Below are positions 53,230 to 60,305 of a DNA stretch of 64,000 nucleotides, piece by piece. The DNA is from Sphingobium sp. SCG-1 (GTDB taxonomy: Bacteria > Pseudomonadota > Alphaproteobacteria > Sphingomonadales > Sphingomonadaceae): contig NZ_CP026372.1 of assembly GCF_002953135.1 (NCBI RefSeq), positions 2,839,501 to 2,903,500 of the forward strand. The letters run 5' to 3'. Numbering within the stretch: the stretch's first letter is position 1; every line of letters begins with the position of its first letter. The translations under genes and the position numbers were made by a program. The notes beneath the pieces are model-generated. The model searched no databases and had not been told where the DNA came from. It saw nothing but the letters and a program-made list of their open reading frames with translations.

Positions 53230-55476
53230 ATGACAAGATCGAATGCCATCACCCTAGGAGCCATTGCAATTGCCACAGCGTCAGCCTGGCCCATGAAAGT
53301 CCACGCGCAGGATTCGTCCGCGGTCAATACGGACGGTGGCGAACAGGGTATCAGGGACATCGTCGTCACCGCCAGCCGGACGGGTGAGACGAGCGCGCAA
53401 AGCACACCCATTGCCATGAGTGTATTTTCTGCTGACAAGCTCGACGGCTCTCTGGTTCTCAACGTCAAGGATCTGGTAGCGGTCGTCCCCGGCCTCAATG
53501 TCGCGCAAGTCACGGCGAGCGCAGTGATCTACATGCGGGGCATCGGATCATCGAACGTCTTCGGCGGGTCGGACCCCAGCGTGACTACTCAGCTTGACGG
53601 TGTCTATATCGCGCGTGCGTTCGGACAATTTCAGGATTTTGTCGACATCGAGCGGCTGGAGGTCCTGCGGGGGCCGCAAGGAACGCTATACGGGCGTAAT
53701 GCCATCGGCGGCACCATCAACATCATTTCGAAAAAGCCTGATGACAGTTTTACCGGCAAGGCGCAGGTAACGGTCGGCAGCCAAGACGCCTTTACTGCAC
53801 AGGGGTTCGTCTCCGGACCATTGATTGGAGACACTGTACAGGCAAGTCTCGCAGCCAGCTACGTTCGCCATGACGATTATTTCAACAACCTCGTCGCCGG
53901 GCAACCCGGTACGAGCAATGCCAATCGGGGGGGCGTGCGCGGCCAGATCCGTGTCCTTCCGGCATCAGGCATAGAGCTTATCACGCGAGCAGACTGGAGT
54001 AAGGGCAACGAGCGATTCGATAGCTACGATCATCTGCTTGTCCCATTCCGGCCGAGCGGCATCAATGCAGCGCCGCTCGCAAACAGCATCGTCGGTGACT
54101 TCCACACAGTCGCTATTAGTTCGCCGCAGTTCAATCGCACCGAATTCTGGGGGATTAGCCAGGAAGCGAGTTTCGAGTTGTCGGAGGAACTCGCGCTGAA
54201 GTCACTCACCGCGTATCGGCATAGCAGCTATGACTTGCAGGTCGATAGTGACGGGACGGATCTGCGTGCCGCTGAGGCAGGCCAAGCCGAAACGTCGCGC
54301 CAATTCAGCCAAGAGTTTAACCTGACGCTCAACAGCGAAAGGCTATCGGGCGTTCTTGGCCTTTTCTATTTCCACGACAAGACCAGCACTGATCTGTTCG
54401 CGAACAATTATGCCAGCCCGGTGCTGCCGCCTGCCGCCGCGTTCCGCATCGCTACCACGCCGGACAGTTTGACGCGATCTCTTGCCGCCTTTGCCCAAGG
54501 GACATTCAAGCTGACGCCTGACCTCGGCATCACGGCGGGTATCCGCTATACGCACGACCGGAAGCGGATTGAGCAGAACTTCAATCGCGTTTCACTGGCG
54601 ACCGGGCAGTCAACTCCGGGCTTTCCGTTCGTCTATGATTTGCAGCGCAATTTCGATGCAGTGACGCCCAAGTTCGGCATCGACTGGCAAGTCACTCCCC
54701 AGATACTGCTGTATGGATCGGCAACCCGCGGTTTTAAATCGGGTGGAACGAGCATCTTCGCTAACACGCCAGCGGACCTTTCGTTCGAGCCTGAGACGAT
54801 ATGGGCCTATGAAGGTGGCATGAAGAGCGATCTGCTGGGGCGGCGGCTGCGCATCAATGTCAGCTTGTTTCACTACGATTATAAAGACCTCCAGGTTCAA
54901 TCGCTCGTTGCGCCCGGCGTAGTTGCGATCCGTAATGCCGCTAACGCGCGGGTTACTGGCGCAGAGTTCGAAGTGACCGCCCGGCCCGTAAATGCACTGA
55001 CCTTGACGGCGAATTACGCGCTGCTCGATACTGAATATAGGTCGTTTCCCACATCAAGCGTACCGAACCAGTTAGTCCCGTTTTTAACAGGCGACACTCG
55101 GTTCAACGCTGCGACCCGCACCTATAATGCAGCCGGAAATAGACTGAACGCGGCTCCCCGACATCAGTTGTCCGGATCGGCCCAGTTTAATTTCGACCTG
55201 GTTGGCGGCAAGGCCTTCCTGCGGGGCGAATATTATTATCAAAGCCGCGTTTTCTACGATCCGTCCAACGCCGCAGTCTTTGCGCAACGCGGATATGATC
55301 TGATTAATGGCTCGGTGGGCTGGACCAGTGCCGACCGTGATTGGAGCCTGCAGTTGATCGGCAAAAATCTGAACGACAAACAATATCTGATAACCATTGC
55401 GGCTAATGGGTTAGTGCCTGCAGGATTGGCAGGAGCCCCACGCACATTCGCGCTGCAACTGACTAAGAGCTGGTGA
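53230..55476 (+). CDS. TonB-dependent outer-membrane receptor
   Basis: A 748-residue receptor. A signal peptide ends near MKVHAQ; then GIRDIVVTASRTGETSAQSTPIAMSVF, the plug marks YMRGIGSSNVFGGSDPSV and LEVLRGPQGTLYGRNAIGGTINI, and the last strand ends TFALQLTKSW. The ATG at 53230 has GGAGG eight bases upstream. Its place between two oxygenase genes suggests uptake of the aromatic substrate of the operon. The next gene, an ABM protein, starts 14 bases after the stop. Confidence 0.93.
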   Translation: MTRSNAITLGAIAIATASAWPMKVHAQDSSAVNTDGGEQGIRDIVVTASRTGETSAQSTPIAMSVFSADKLDGSLVLNVKDLVAVVPGLNVAQVTASAVIYMRGIGSSNVFGGSDPSVTTQLDGVYIARAFGQFQDFVDIERLEVLRGPQGTLYGRNAIGGTINIISKKPDDSFTGKAQVTVGSQDAFTAQGFVSGPLIGDTVQASLAASYVRHDDYFNNLVAGQPGTSNANRGGVRGQIRVLPASGIELITRADWSKGNERFDSYDHLLVPFRPSGINAAPLANSIVGDFHTVAISSPQFNRTEFWGISQEASFELSEELALKSLTAYRHSSYDLQVDSDGTDLRAAEAGQAETSRQFSQEFNLTLNSERLSGVLGLFYFHDKTSTDLFANNYASPVLPPAAAFRIATTPDSLTRSLAAFAQGTFKLTPDLGITAGIRYTHDRKRIEQNFNRVSLATGQSTPGFPFVYDLQRNFDAVTPKFGIDWQVTPQILLYGSATRGFKSGGTSIFANTPADLSFEPETIWAYEGGMKSDLLGRRLRINVSLFHYDYKDLQVQSLVAPGVVAIRNAANARVTGAEFEVTARPVNALTLTANYALLDTEYRSFPTSSVPNQLVPFLTGDTRFNAATRTYNAAGNRLNAAPRHQLSGSAQFNFDLVGGKAFLRGEYYYQSRVFYDPSNAAVFAQRGYDLINGSVGWTSADRDWSLQLIGKNLNDKQYLITIAANGLVPAGLAGAPRTFALQLTKSW

Positions 55477-55490
55477 CAAGGAGCGAGACG

Positions 55491-55820
55491 ATGACGATGC
55501 TGGCAATCTGGGCGACGATGCAGGCGCGGCCGGGACGCGAGACTGAGGCGCGAAGCTTCCTGGAGGAGGCGCATCGGCGGATCGCGCGGGATGAACCGGG
55601 AACCACAAGCTTCCATGCGCTGGACCTCGGCAATGGCAGCTTCGCAATCTTCAACACCTTCGTCGATGAGGAGGCAGTCATGGCGCATGTCAACGGTCCG
55701 ATCGCGGCATGGGTGCAGGCGACGAACCCCGACCTTTTCGTCGAACCTTATGCGATTACCCGCGCCAAATTGTTCGCGCACAAACCCCATACCACTCCTA
55801 CCGCAGTCTCGGAGGATTGA
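55491..55820 (+). CDS. antibiotic biosynthesis monooxygenase (ABM) domain protein
   Basis: A 109-residue alpha+beta barrel of the ABM family: AIWATMQARPGRETEARSFLEEAHRRI, TTSFHALDLGNGSFAIFNTFVDEEAVMAHVNG. Members oxidise quinols or polyketides without cofactors, or act as helpers. The ATG at 55491 has AGGAG seven bases upstream. It ends three bases before the GTG of the FAD monooxygenase, so both are co-transcribed. Confidence 0.82.
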   Translation: MTMLAIWATMQARPGRETEARSFLEEAHRRIARDEPGTTSFHALDLGNGSFAIFNTFVDEEAVMAHVNGPIAAWVQATNPDLFVEPYAITRAKLFAHKPHTTPTAVSED

Positions 55821-55822
55821 CG

Positions 55823-57448
55823 GTGGAGAATGCTTCGAACGACTGTGATGTCCTGGTGGTTGGTGCCGGCCCCACCGGGTTGATGGCGGCAAACCTGCTG
55901 AAGCGCGCCGGGGTGAATGTGCGGCTTGTCGAGCAGCGGGGCGAGGCGACCCGAGAGTCGCGTGCTTTCGCCGTTCAGGCGCGCACGCTGGAATTGATGG
56001 ACAGCATCGGCCTGGCCCGAAACTTCCTTGCACAGGGAGTTCGTGCGGACTCGGTCAACATCCATGTGAAAGGTCGCTTCCGCGGCGGACTCGATTTCGC
56101 GCGGGCGAATGCAGGCGACACGCCTTACCCTTTCATCCTGATGATCCCCCAGTCACGTCTGGAAGCCATTTTGTCCGACGATTGTAGCGCATTAGGTGTA
56201 AGCATAGAACGACAGACGACCGTGACGGCAGTCGAGCAAGACGGGCAAGGAGTGACCACGCACGCCGATGGCGCCGATGGGCCATTCAGAATTCGCAGCG
56301 CCTATGTAATCGGGGCGGATGGATCACGCAGCATAGTGCGGCAGGCGACGGGTCTGGGCTGGGACGGAGACATGCTTCCGCAGCGCTTCCTGCTTGCCGA
56401 CTGCAAAGTTCACTGGCCCCTCGATCACGAAAGTTTCCGCGTGTTCCTTAACGGCTCACGCATCGGTCTTTTCCTGCCGCTTGACGGTGCGAAAGTGTCG
56501 CGAGTCATGGCGACGGACGTTAGTGGTTCGTTCGGCGACGAGGACGGCAGCAAACCCGCTCCGCTGGACCTGGCGGAGATGGAAGAAGGATTGTCTAAAG
56601 CAATCGCCCTCCCCGTCAGGCTGAGCGATCCCGTTTGGGTGACGCGATACCGCGCGCACCATCGCTTCACTGACTGCTATCGGGCTAACCGTGCATTCAT
56701 CGCCGGTGACGCCGCCCATATCCATTCGCCGGCCGGTGGCCAGGGCATGAACACGGGCTTGCAAGACGCGGCGAACCTTGCGTGGAAGCTTGCGGCGGTT
56801 CTTCGCGCGGGGGCAAAGGACGGGCTGCTCGACAGCTATGACCAAGAACGTCGTCCAGTCGGAGAAAACGTGATTAAGTCGACCGGTCGTTTGTTTGCTG
56901 CCGCTGCCGGACAGACCGGCGCAAAAGCCGCCGTCCGCGACCAGATCATCAGCACGGTCCTGCCGCTGCTAACGCGCGTGTCGCCCTTCCAGAAAAGGGC
57001 GTTTTTCAATACGTCACAACGCGCGATCGCATATCCGCTCGGCGCGTATGTGAGCGGCACCGCCAGCAAATTAGCGCCACCTGGCGCACGGGCTCCGGAC
57101 GCGCCTGTGCATGCTGTAGGGTCTGTATTCGCGCTGCTGCGCGGTTACCGCTTCACGATCCTCGTTTTTTCGCGCGAGAAGTTGAACGAGGCAGATACCG
57201 CCAGCATTACCGCCGCACAAACCCGGCTCATGGCACGCGGGTTGGCGATAGGGATCATCGCAGGGGCACAGCCGGACGAAGACGTCGTTTTTCAGCGCTA
57301 TGGTGTGGGGCAGAATCCGGGACAGGCAGTCGTCCTTGTGCGGCCCGACGGCTACATTGCCTGGCGCGGTGAAAGTCTCTCGCTGGATTTGTGCGAGAGC
57401 CACGCCGCGATGATAATGCCGAGAAGAGGTATTAGCGATGCATCTTGA
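55823..57448 (+). CDS. FAD-dependent aromatic hydroxylase (PheA/TfdB type)
   Basis: A 541-residue class A flavoprotein monooxygenase. The FAD-binding Rossmann motif is VVGAGPTGLMAANLLKRAG (about 11-29). The second flavin contact is GADGSRSIVRQATG, the third GDAAHIHSPAGGQGMNTGLQDAANLAWKL. A thioredoxin-like C-terminal domain follows (about 400-541). Such enzymes hydroxylate phenols with NAD(P)H and O2, giving catechols for extradiol cleavage. The GTG at 55823 has GGAGG seven bases upstream. It overlaps the next gene by 11 bases. Confidence 0.92.
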   Translation: MENASNDCDVLVVGAGPTGLMAANLLKRAGVNVRLVEQRGEATRESRAFAVQARTLELMDSIGLARNFLAQGVRADSVNIHVKGRFRGGLDFARANAGDTPYPFILMIPQSRLEAILSDDCSALGVSIERQTTVTAVEQDGQGVTTHADGADGPFRIRSAYVIGADGSRSIVRQATGLGWDGDMLPQRFLLADCKVHWPLDHESFRVFLNGSRIGLFLPLDGAKVSRVMATDVSGSFGDEDGSKPAPLDLAEMEEGLSKAIALPVRLSDPVWVTRYRAHHRFTDCYRANRAFIAGDAAHIHSPAGGQGMNTGLQDAANLAWKLAAVLRAGAKDGLLDSYDQERRPVGENVIKSTGRLFAAAAGQTGAKAAVRDQIISTVLPLLTRVSPFQKRAFFNTSQRAIAYPLGAYVSGTASKLAPPGARAPDAPVHAVGSVFALLRGYRFTILVFSREKLNEADTASITAAQTRLMARGLAIGIIAGAQPDEDVVFQRYGVGQNPGQAVVLVRPDGYIAWRGESLSLDLCESHAAMIMPRRGISDAS

Positions 57449-57935
57449 ACTCCCACCGCGCGCCGGTCCTCGCCCCGCGACGTTGCCCCGCGCACCACAC
57501 AGCCAGCTAAACCAGCTCGTGCCTCCCGCCGCGCGGCGAACGCTGAGCAGCGCGCTGCTGACATCGCTTGCAGATTTGGCGCATGTGAGCCTGGGCCAAA
57601 GTATGCGCGCGCCGCCGGGGACGGTGGGCCTCTATCTCGACCCGGAGCATGCCTGCGAAAACGCGCAAGCGTTCCTGATTGGTCATGAATTTGCGCATAT
57701 TCATTTCGATGATGATGGCAGCTTGCACGCTATATTGCCCGAGCCTTTGCGCAGCGAAGCCATCGACAAAGGCTGGGCCGAACCCCATCCGCTTGCCGGG
57801 CAACCGACTGTTTCGCCGGACACCGTGATGCTGTACGCCCCCCGCGACAATGATGAAGTCGTTTTGATCGCTAAGCTTGTTCGCCAATCTTTCCTGAACG
57901 CGATGAAGAACGCCGAAGAGAGATCACCCACGTAG
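57438..57935 (+). CDS. luciferase-domain (DUF5519) protein
   Basis: A 165-residue protein. The second half carries the family pattern HIHFDDDGSLHAILPEPLRSEA, GWAEPHPLAG and VMLYAPRDNDEVVLIAKLVRQS. Despite the family name, no light-producing reaction is implied; the function is unknown. It overlaps the FAD monooxygenase gene by 11 bases and closes the operon, so a role in the same pathway is likely. Confidence 0.72.
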   Translation: MHLELPPRAGPRPATLPRAPHSQLNQLVPPAARRTLSSALLTSLADLAHVSLGQSMRAPPGTVGLYLDPEHACENAQAFLIGHEFAHIHFDDDGSLHAILPEPLRSEAIDKGWAEPHPLAGQPTVSPDTVMLYAPRDNDEVVLIAKLVRQSFLNAMKNAEERSPT

Positions 57936-58058
57936 CGAACGGGGCTTAGGCAGGCTGACCACTAACTTATGTTTAAGCCGAGATGGTGGAGCATCCTCAT
58001 CGTTGCTGCTAGCCCGCACCCAAGGCGCAAAAAGCGCTGCGGAGAGGGTGCCATATTT

Positions 58059-58280
58059 ATGACCCAGCCATCGGCGGGCAGGATTTTCCACGAAGCGTTA
58101 CGCGCCTGCCTGTCGGAGGGGCGGGCTCCTCATGCGCAGGAAGTCGAACACATCGCCAGAAAGATCTGGAGCGATGCATTCGCTCGAAAGGCGGGAACTG
58201 ATTGGGAGGATGTTCCCGAACAGTCCGACTGCCGCCTTTATGTGGTCCGCGCGGCCAGAATGGCGCTGGGCGTGCTATGA
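58059..58280 (+). CDS. small hypothetical protein
   Basis: A 73-residue soluble protein, rich in Ala, Arg and Glu, not recognised as any family. Helices are likely along the whole length (RIFHEALRACLSEGRAPHAQEVEHIARKIW). The ATG at 58059 has GAGAGGG about 11 bases upstream; the open frame reaches back to 57969 without support. It could be an RNA- or DNA-binding accessory protein, but nothing shows it. Confidence 0.5.
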   Translation: MTQPSAGRIFHEALRACLSEGRAPHAQEVEHIARKIWSDAFARKAGTDWEDVPEQSDCRLYVVRAARMALGVL

Positions 58281-58407
58281 TAATCATGCGCGGGGCCAAA
58301 GATGACATACTTGAGGCAGCGGTCTTGAAAGGATCGATATGGAAGGTCGAGCGGCTCCCGATCCTGTGAGGCATTGATTTCGTGATTGCTCCGGAGCGAC
58401 CACGCGC
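58281..58407. other. short gap without recognised feature
   Basis: A 127-base gap between a small hypothetical gene and the LprI-like gene. Only a weak GGAG 12 bases before the ATG at 58408 was noted. Confidence 0.3.
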
Positions 58408-59175
58408 ATGATGCGAGTTGCCGGGCATAGTGGCATGGCCGACATGCAGTCCTGCGTTGCCGCCGATCTGACAGCGATCCTTGCAAAAGCGCATGGGCTT
58501 CCAAATCAGCATCTCCATCGCGAAGCACCGCCCGACAAGGTACTATCCCTGCTATCCGAAGCACCGGACAGAGCAGCGAGACGACAGTCCTTCATTCTTG
58601 CCGCTTTAGTTTTGGCGACAGCCATCGGCGGCGCAGGCGCTTGGCTGATATGGCATAAGCCCCCTGCCCCTCCCGCTTCGGCAGTGACGGTGCAACGTTC
58701 GCTGCCTCAGACACCAACAGCGACCATCATTCCCGCAGCGTCGCCTCCGAGAGAACATGTCGAAGCTCAGACCGACGTTCCGCCCGCAAAAGCTGAGGGT
58801 GACACACGTCGGCACGTTCCGAAACGTAAAGCAGCAAAGAGCGTCGCAAGGAAAGGGCAAGAGCAGGCGGCTCATGATCGTCCGCAACCGAGATCGGCAA
58901 ACCGGACAAGTGAGGTCAACGGCAAGGTCGATTGCATACAGCCCCGCCCTGAAGATAGATCGTGGTGCTTGAGGCCTGCCATGCTCGATGCCGACAAACG
59001 TTTGCGCCGCGCCTATCTTGCCGCTCTTGCTGGCGGCGCCGGTTCGCAAGTGATTTCCCGCTATCAGAGACGATGGATCAAAGTGCGTCGGGAGGCGGAT
59101 GACGCGCCGGAATATGTCATAGATGAATATAATGCTTTAGCAAAAGAGCTAGAAAGCCTGTCTGCGGAGAGGTGA
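58408..59175 (+). CDS. single-pass membrane protein with LprI-like C-terminal domain
   Basis: A 255-residue protein. A short cytoplasmic part (residues 1-60) precedes a membrane helix at about 62-82 (SFILAALVLATAIGGAGAWLIW). A Pro/Ala/Lys linker (about 83-165) and a C-terminal domain with DCIQPRPEDRSWCLRP, LDADKRLRRAYLAAL and QRRWIKVRREADDAPEYV follow. That pattern (two cysteines, AY, QxxW) resembles the LprI/DUF1311 domain, known from a lysozyme inhibitor. Its stop is 6 bases before the phosphatase ATG, so the two probably form an operon. Confidence 0.65.
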   Translation: MMRVAGHSGMADMQSCVAADLTAILAKAHGLPNQHLHREAPPDKVLSLLSEAPDRAARRQSFILAALVLATAIGGAGAWLIWHKPPAPPASAVTVQRSLPQTPTATIIPAASPPREHVEAQTDVPPAKAEGDTRRHVPKRKAAKSVARKGQEQAAHDRPQPRSANRTSEVNGKVDCIQPRPEDRSWCLRPAMLDADKRLRRAYLAALAGGAGSQVISRYQRRWIKVRREADDAPEYVIDEYNALAKELESLSAER

Positions 59176-59181
59176 ACGGGA

Positions 59182-59973
59182 ATGACCCTGGCTGAGCTAT
59201 ATGAAGACGATCAGGGCGAACACGCGGAGAATCTGCATCGCAATTCGGCATCAGTCGCGGGTGAACTCGTCTACTGCATAGGTGACATCCATGGATGCTA
59301 CGATCTCCTGAAGCTGCTCCTTGGCAAGATCGTCGGGGATTTAGCGCACCGATCCCCTGCGCAACGACCTATATTGATATTCTGCGGCAACTATGTCGAC
59401 AAAGGCCCGGCCTCTTCAAAGGTGCTGGAAACGGTCTGTTGGTTAAAGCGGTACGCACCATTCGAAACGCATCTGCTGATGGGCGATCATGAGCGGGCGA
59501 TGCTGAACTATATCGAAGACCCGCAGAGCGCTTCTGACTGGCTGGAGCAAGGCGGCAGCAACACCCTCGACTCCTATGGGGTTCCGCACTCCGTGGCTAT
59601 GGCAAGCGTGTTGGATCAGGTGCGCGCGCGCGACGATCTCCTGCATCGTATGCCTGCATCGCATTTAGCGGCGTTAAAGAACCTTGAGCAGATCATCGGC
59701 ATCGGCGACTACGCCTTTGTTCACGCGGGTGTGAGACCCCAAGTCCGGCTGGACAGGCAGAGCCTCGACGATCTGACAGGGATCGGAAGTGAATTTCTCG
59801 ACTGGACGGGACGTTTCGACAAGATCATCGTCCACGGACACGCATGGAAAGACGATCAGGTACAATTCGCCAGACATCGGATCGGCGTTGATACGGGCGC
59901 ATATGAAACCGGCGTATTGAGCGCAGTACGTATAGAAGATGAGGCCGTGGAGATTATTCAGGCCAGAATCTGA
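59182..59973 (+). CDS. PPP-family phosphatase with exchanged metal ligands
   Basis: A 263-residue calcineurin-like phosphoesterase. The family core is GDIHG (34-38), then GDxVDRG, then GNHE, with two later histidines. Here GDIHG is intact, but the second motif reads GNYVDKG (Asn70, codon AAC) and the third GDHE (Asp102, codon GAT). Asp and Asn have changed places. His181 (FVHAGV) and His218/His220 (IVHGH) are present. In known members the second-motif Asp bridges both metals. The exchange may keep the total charge and activity. It follows the LprI-like gene. Confidence 0.85.
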   Translation: MTLAELYEDDQGEHAENLHRNSASVAGELVYCIGDIHGCYDLLKLLLGKIVGDLAHRSPAQRPILIFCGNYVDKGPASSKVLETVCWLKRYAPFETHLLMGDHERAMLNYIEDPQSASDWLEQGGSNTLDSYGVPHSVAMASVLDQVRARDDLLHRMPASHLAALKNLEQIIGIGDYAFVHAGVRPQVRLDRQSLDDLTGIGSEFLDWTGRFDKIIVHGHAWKDDQVQFARHRIGVDTGAYETGVLSAVRIEDEAVEIIQARI

Positions 59974-60176
59974 TTACCCTCCTTTCCCAGCCTGTGCGCA
60001 GCAGAATGGGGCTGGCGCGGGCAAACATATTCGCGTCGCGTCACCGATAACAGACGTACCTGTGCCTTTGGCGCTCGGCTTTCATCGCGCTCCAGGGGGT
60101 GCACAGGGCGCCCGGCCCAACCCCGCAATCCATTCCGACACCTAATCCTGCGCAGAATCGCGTACTGAGCAAAAAG

Positions 60177-60188
60177 CAAACATGTTTG
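60177..60188. promoter_or_regulatory. 12-bp perfect palindrome
   Basis: CAAACATGTTTG, flanked by runs of A on the left and T on the right. It could be an operator for the receptor gene or a weak terminator for upstream transcripts. Confidence 0.4.
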
Positions 60189-60211
60189 TCTTTTTTCTCT
60201 TTCCATAAACT

Positions 60212-60223
60212 AACATCTATGTT
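60212..60223. promoter_or_regulatory. AACAT-CT-ATGTT inverted repeat
   Basis: Two 5-bp arms, AACAT and ATGTT, with a two-base spacer. They share the AACA/TGTT half-site with the palindrome about 35 bases upstream, a distance compatible with cooperative regulator binding. Confidence 0.35.
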
Positions 60224-60305
60224 CTTTTATTAACGTCGCTGCATAGGCAGTGACCATCGTCCCGAGTCGCAAAACAAGCGACAGGGACTTACGAGGGAGG
60301 ATGCT

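Larger units (their letters stand above)
59974..60305. other. 332-base intergenic region upstream of a TonB receptor
   Basis: It carries no gene. The right third is AT-rich compared with its surroundings and includes two related palindromes listed separately. It should hold the receptor promoter. Confidence 0.5.
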
